DNA of 8,151 nucleotides from assembly GCA_002440085.1 (NCBI GenBank), contig DJRM01000015.1:1-8151 (forward strand), written 5' to 3'. Positions 6,131 to 8,151 of this stretch are shown here, piece by piece. Numbering within the stretch: the first letter of the stretch is position 1; every line of letters starts with the position of its first letter. Position numbers and translations under genes: made by a program. This DNA comes from Bacteroidales bacterium UBA6360. Its GTDB lineage: Bacteria > Bacteroidota > Bacteroidia > Bacteroidales > UBA932. Below the pieces are notes generated by a model. That model ran no database searches, had not been told where the DNA came from, and saw only the letters and a list, made by a program, of their open reading frames with translations.

Positions 6131-6688
6131 TCACTTGACCCGCTCCGGATGAGCCGCGATAAACTTCTTCCAGTCACCTCCGCCGGAAACCTTCCCGAGA
6201 GGGCTTAGGGACTCGTGATAGTGGCACAGCGCGATTGCAAGGGCATCCGTAGCATCCAGATGCTTCGGCAATTCAGCCAGTCCCAACTGCCTCTGAATCA
6301 TCAGCGCCACCTGCTCTTTAGAGGCCGCGCCGTTCCCCGTCACCGCAATCTTTGCCTTCCTCGGCGCATACTCATGCACCGGAATGAACCTCTTTATGGC
6401 CTCAGCAATCACAATCCCCTGCGCACGCCCCAGTTTCTGAATCACCTGCGCGTCCTTGGCATAGAACGCCGACTCTATCGCCAGTTCATTCGGAGCATAG
6501 CGGTCCATCAAGACCGAAATCTCCGACGCAATCACCGCCAGCTTCCTGAAATGATCCGTCTCCTTCCGCAGATCCACGATTCCCATATCCACGAACTCCG
6601 GACGGCGTCCCCCCACAGAAATGACCCCGAAGCCAAGAATATTGGTTCCGGGGTCAATTCCCATTATTATCTTATCTGATTCTTGCAT
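6131..6688 (-). CDS. ruvC: Crossover junction endodeoxyribonuclease RuvC
   Basis: RuvC is the metal-dependent nuclease that resolves Holliday junctions made during recombination and fork repair, acting with the RuvAB branch-migration motor. The 185 residues carry the full acidic tetrad: D12 in MGIDPGTN, E72 in AIESAF, and D145 and D148 in HLDATDALAIALCHYH, matching E. coli D7, E66, D138 and D141. The conserved KLGRAQG helix (85-91) follows the second motif. Length is normal for the family. I chose the ATG at 6686-6688 because it leaves room for the first beta strand (DKIIMGID); starting at M9 would cut it. ruvA and ruvB are not in the window. It follows serS in the same direction across 213 bp that contain a strong hairpin, so it is probably transcribed separately. 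Confidence 0.96.
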   Translation of the reverse strand: MQESDKIIMGIDPGTNILGFGVISVGGRRPEFVDMGIVDLRKETDHFRKLAVIASEISVLMDRYAPNELAIESAFYAKDAQVIQKLGRAQGIVIAEAIKRFIPVHEYAPRKAKIAVTGNGAASKEQVALMIQRQLGLAELPKHLDATDALAIALCHYHESLSPLGKVSGGGDWKKFIAAHPERVK

Positions 6689-6689
6689 A

Positions 6690-6697
6690 CAAACTTA
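6690..6697 (-). promoter_or_regulatory. TAnnTTTG match abutting the ruvC start codon
   Basis: On the - strand this reads TAAGTTTG, a perfect -7 consensus, one base upstream of the ruvC ATG. Transcription from it would begin at or inside the first codons, so it would suit only a start at M9. No -33 TTG is found at the usual distance. It is probably coincidental. Confidence 0.15.
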
Positions 6698-6733
6698 TGT
6701 ATATGCAATCAATATGCCTTACACATTTTTTCA

Positions 6734-6754
6734 GAAAAATTTTTAAAATTTTTC
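6734..6754. repeat. A/T-tract palindrome upstream of ruvC
   Basis: GAAAAATTTT, a central T, then AAAATTTTTC form a perfect 10-bp inverted repeat centred on 6744, about 46-66 bp upstream of the ruvC ATG. Phased A and T tracts of this kind tend to curve DNA. It may be an upstream promoter element, a binding site for a nucleoid protein or dimeric regulator, or a weak terminator. Confidence 0.6.
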
Positions 6755-6813
6755 AACAATACAAAACACCGAGGCAAAAGGGGATGAAGAAAAAGATGAG
6801 ATGCAAGGCGCAC

Positions 6814-6866
6814 AAAGCCCTCGGAACCGGAGCAACCTTGACGGTTGTGAGGATTTCGAGGGCTTT
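6814..6866 (-). terminator. Strong hairpin between serS and ruvC, probable serS terminator
   Basis: AAAGCCCTCG (6814-6823) and CGAGGGCTTT (6857-6866) are a perfect 10-bp inverted repeat. The 33-nt interior can form a second stem, CAACC (6833-6837) with GGTTG (6843-6847), or the alternative AACCG (6825-6829) with CGGTT (6842-6846). It begins 35 bp past the serS stop. The U-tract on the - strand is short (CTTT, then GTGCGCC), although T-rich sequence (ATCTTTTTC) appears farther on, so termination is likely but not certain. Confidence 0.5.
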
Positions 6867-6901
6867 TGCAACGAAGCAGATCGCTTTTTATTCGCCCCGT
6901 T

Positions 6902-8151
6902 TTAGTCGATTACATCGAAGCCAGTATATGGCCTGAGAGCCTCAGGGATGATAATCTTCCCATCCTTCTGGTTGTTCTCAAGCAGCGCCGCAACCACGCG
7001 CGGAAGAGCGAGCGAAGAGCCGTTCAGAGTGTGCGCGAGCTCGGTCTTGCCGTCCTCGGTCCTGTAGCGGAGTTTCAGGCGGTTTGCCTGATAGGACTCG
7101 AAATTGGAAACTGAAGAAATCTCAAGCCAGCGTCCCTGGGCGGCTGAATAGACCTCGAAGTCGTAGGTGATTGCGGACGTGAAGCTCATGTCCCCGCCGC
7201 ACAGACGAAGAATCCTGTACGGAAGGCCGAGGCTGTTCACGATGCCCTCCACATGGGCTATCATGTCATCAAGAGCCGCGTATGAGTTCTCCGGCTTCTC
7301 GATGCGCACAATCTCAACCTTGTCGAACTGATGAAGCCTGTTGAGTCCGCGCACATCCTTTCCGTATGAACCAGCCTCACGACGGAAGCAAGGGGTGTAT
7401 GCCGTCATCTTCACAGGGAAATCGTTGTTTCCGAGAATCACGTCGCGGTAGATGTTCGTGACAGGCACCTCGGCGGTAGGGACGAGATAGAAGTTGTCAA
7501 CCGTGGCATGGTACATCTGCCCCTCCTTGTCAGGAAGCTGGCCAGTGCCGAATCCGGATGCCTCGTTCACCATCACAGGAGGCTCAACCTCAAGATAGCC
7601 GGCCTTGGTATTGATGTCGAGGAAATAGTTGATGAGCGCCCTCTGGAGGCGTGCGCCCTTGCCCTTATAGACAGGGAATCCGGCTCCGGTAAGCTTCACT
7701 CCGAGGTCGAAGTCAATGATGTCCAGCTTCTTCGCAAGCTCCCAGTGAGGAAGCGCGTCCGGTCCGAGATCCGGAATCTCGTTGCCCATCTTCACGATGA
7801 CATTGTCCGCAGCGGTCTTGCCCTCTGGCACGGCGTCGCACGGTATGTTCGGAAGAAGAACCATCAAAGACATAAGCTCTTCCTGAGTCTTCTGCGCCTT
7901 CGCGTCAATCTCGCCGGAACGGGTCTTGAGGGCGGCAACCTCGGACTTCACGCCCTCAGCCTCCTCCTTCTTTCCCTCCTTCATGAGAGAGCCGATCATT
8001 GCGGCCATCTTCTTCTGCTCGGCAAGGCAGCTGTCAAGTTCAGTCTGCAATGCGCGTCTGTCAGCGTCAAGAGCATTGATTTTCTCCACGATTTCCTTCG
8101 CATCGAAATTCTTCACAGCCAGTTTCTTAATCACATACTCCGGCTGTTCAC
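6902..8151 (-). CDS. serS: Seryl-tRNA synthetase (N-terminus beyond window edge)
   Basis: This cytosolic class II synthetase charges tRNA-Ser, and tRNA-Sec where present, with serine using ATP. About 415 residues are visible. The N-terminal coiled-coil arm that grips tRNA runs to about residue 95 counted from the GTG at 8134 (LQTELDSCLAEQKK to GKKEEAEGVKSE). The catalytic domain follows, with motif 1 around 165-186, the serine-binding TAEVP at 220-224, motif 2 FRREAGSYGKD at 250-260, and motif 3 NGSSLALPR at 371-379. GTG at 8132-8134 is not the start: the frame stays open to the edge, reading EQPEYVIKKLAVKNF, which is the usual Bacteroidales wording near the SerS N-terminus. Only about ten residues should be missing. 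The stop is TAA at 6902-6904. Confidence 0.96.
   Translation of the reverse strand, partial: EQPEYVIKKLAVKNFDAKEIVEKINALDADRRALQTELDSCLAEQKKMAAMIGSLMKEGKKEEAEGVKSEVAALKTRSGEIDAKAQKTQEELMSLMVLLPNIPCDAVPEGKTAADNVIVKMGNEIPDLGPDALPHWELAKKLDIIDFDLGVKLTGAGFPVYKGKGARLQRALINYFLDINTKAGYLEVEPPVMVNEASGFGTGQLPDKEGQMYHATVDNFYLVPTAEVPVTNIYRDVILGNNDFPVKMTAYTPCFRREAGSYGKDVRGLNRLHQFDKVEIVRIEKPENSYAALDDMIAHVEGIVNSLGLPYRILRLCGGDMSFTSAITYDFEVYSAAQGRWLEISSVSNFESYQANRLKLRYRTEDGKTELAHTLNGSSLALPRVVAALLENNQKDGKIIIPEALRPYTGFDVID

Noticed and set aside
6039..6132. CRISPR array
   Set aside because: Only two exact 14-bp copies with irregular spacing and similar rather than unique intervening sequence; no cas genes nearby.
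6215..6679. + strand open frame of 154 codons
   Set aside because: It is antisense to ruvC, whose full catalytic tetrad is intact.
8132..8134. GTG as the serS start codon
   Set aside because: The frame continues open to the window edge and reads conserved SerS N-terminal sequence (EQPEYVIKK), so the true start lies outside.

Overview
The window reads as ordinary chromosomal DNA of a Bacteroidota bacterium, most likely order Bacteroidales, with a fairly high GC content. The evidence is the protein set: a seryl-tRNA synthetase and a RluD-type pseudouridine synthase with Bacteroidales-style sequences, a large outer-membrane barrel with an N-terminal carboxypeptidase-regulatory-like domain, and a small lipoprotein with a Bacteroidales-style signal. 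Candidate TAnnTTTG promoter boxes fit too. I cannot name a genus.

Layout. At the left edge are the likely last codons of an unknown gene (stop at 33-35). A perfect 15-bp tandem duplication (47-76) follows, then rluD on the + strand (85-1194). Everything to the right is on the - strand. Read in transcription order from the right edge, these are serS (5' end cut off by the window), a 213-bp gap with a strong hairpin and an A/T palindrome, ruvC, a 458-bp gap full of repeats and inverted repeats, a 990-aa outer-membrane beta-barrel protein, a terminator, and a two-gene unit. That unit is a small cysteine-rich lipoprotein followed 13 nt later by a MauE/DoxX-type membrane protein fused to a thioredoxin-like domain. 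The 3' end of this last gene overlaps the 3' end of rluD by 56 bp in convergent orientation.

How the genes relate. serS, ruvC and rluD are housekeeping genes for tRNA charging, Holliday-junction resolution and 23S rRNA modification. The outer-membrane protein looks like an orphan, with no SusD-like partner or anti-sigma regulator in view. The lipoprotein/MauE-thioredoxin pair is the most suggestive functional unit: a membrane redox protein with CxC and CxxC motifs next to a predicted envelope lipoprotein carrying four cysteines besides the lipidated one. I see no CRISPR array, insertion sequence, tRNA, rRNA or phage gene, and no clear previously undescribed system. The least explained sequence is the 5673-6130 gap upstream of the outer-membrane gene.
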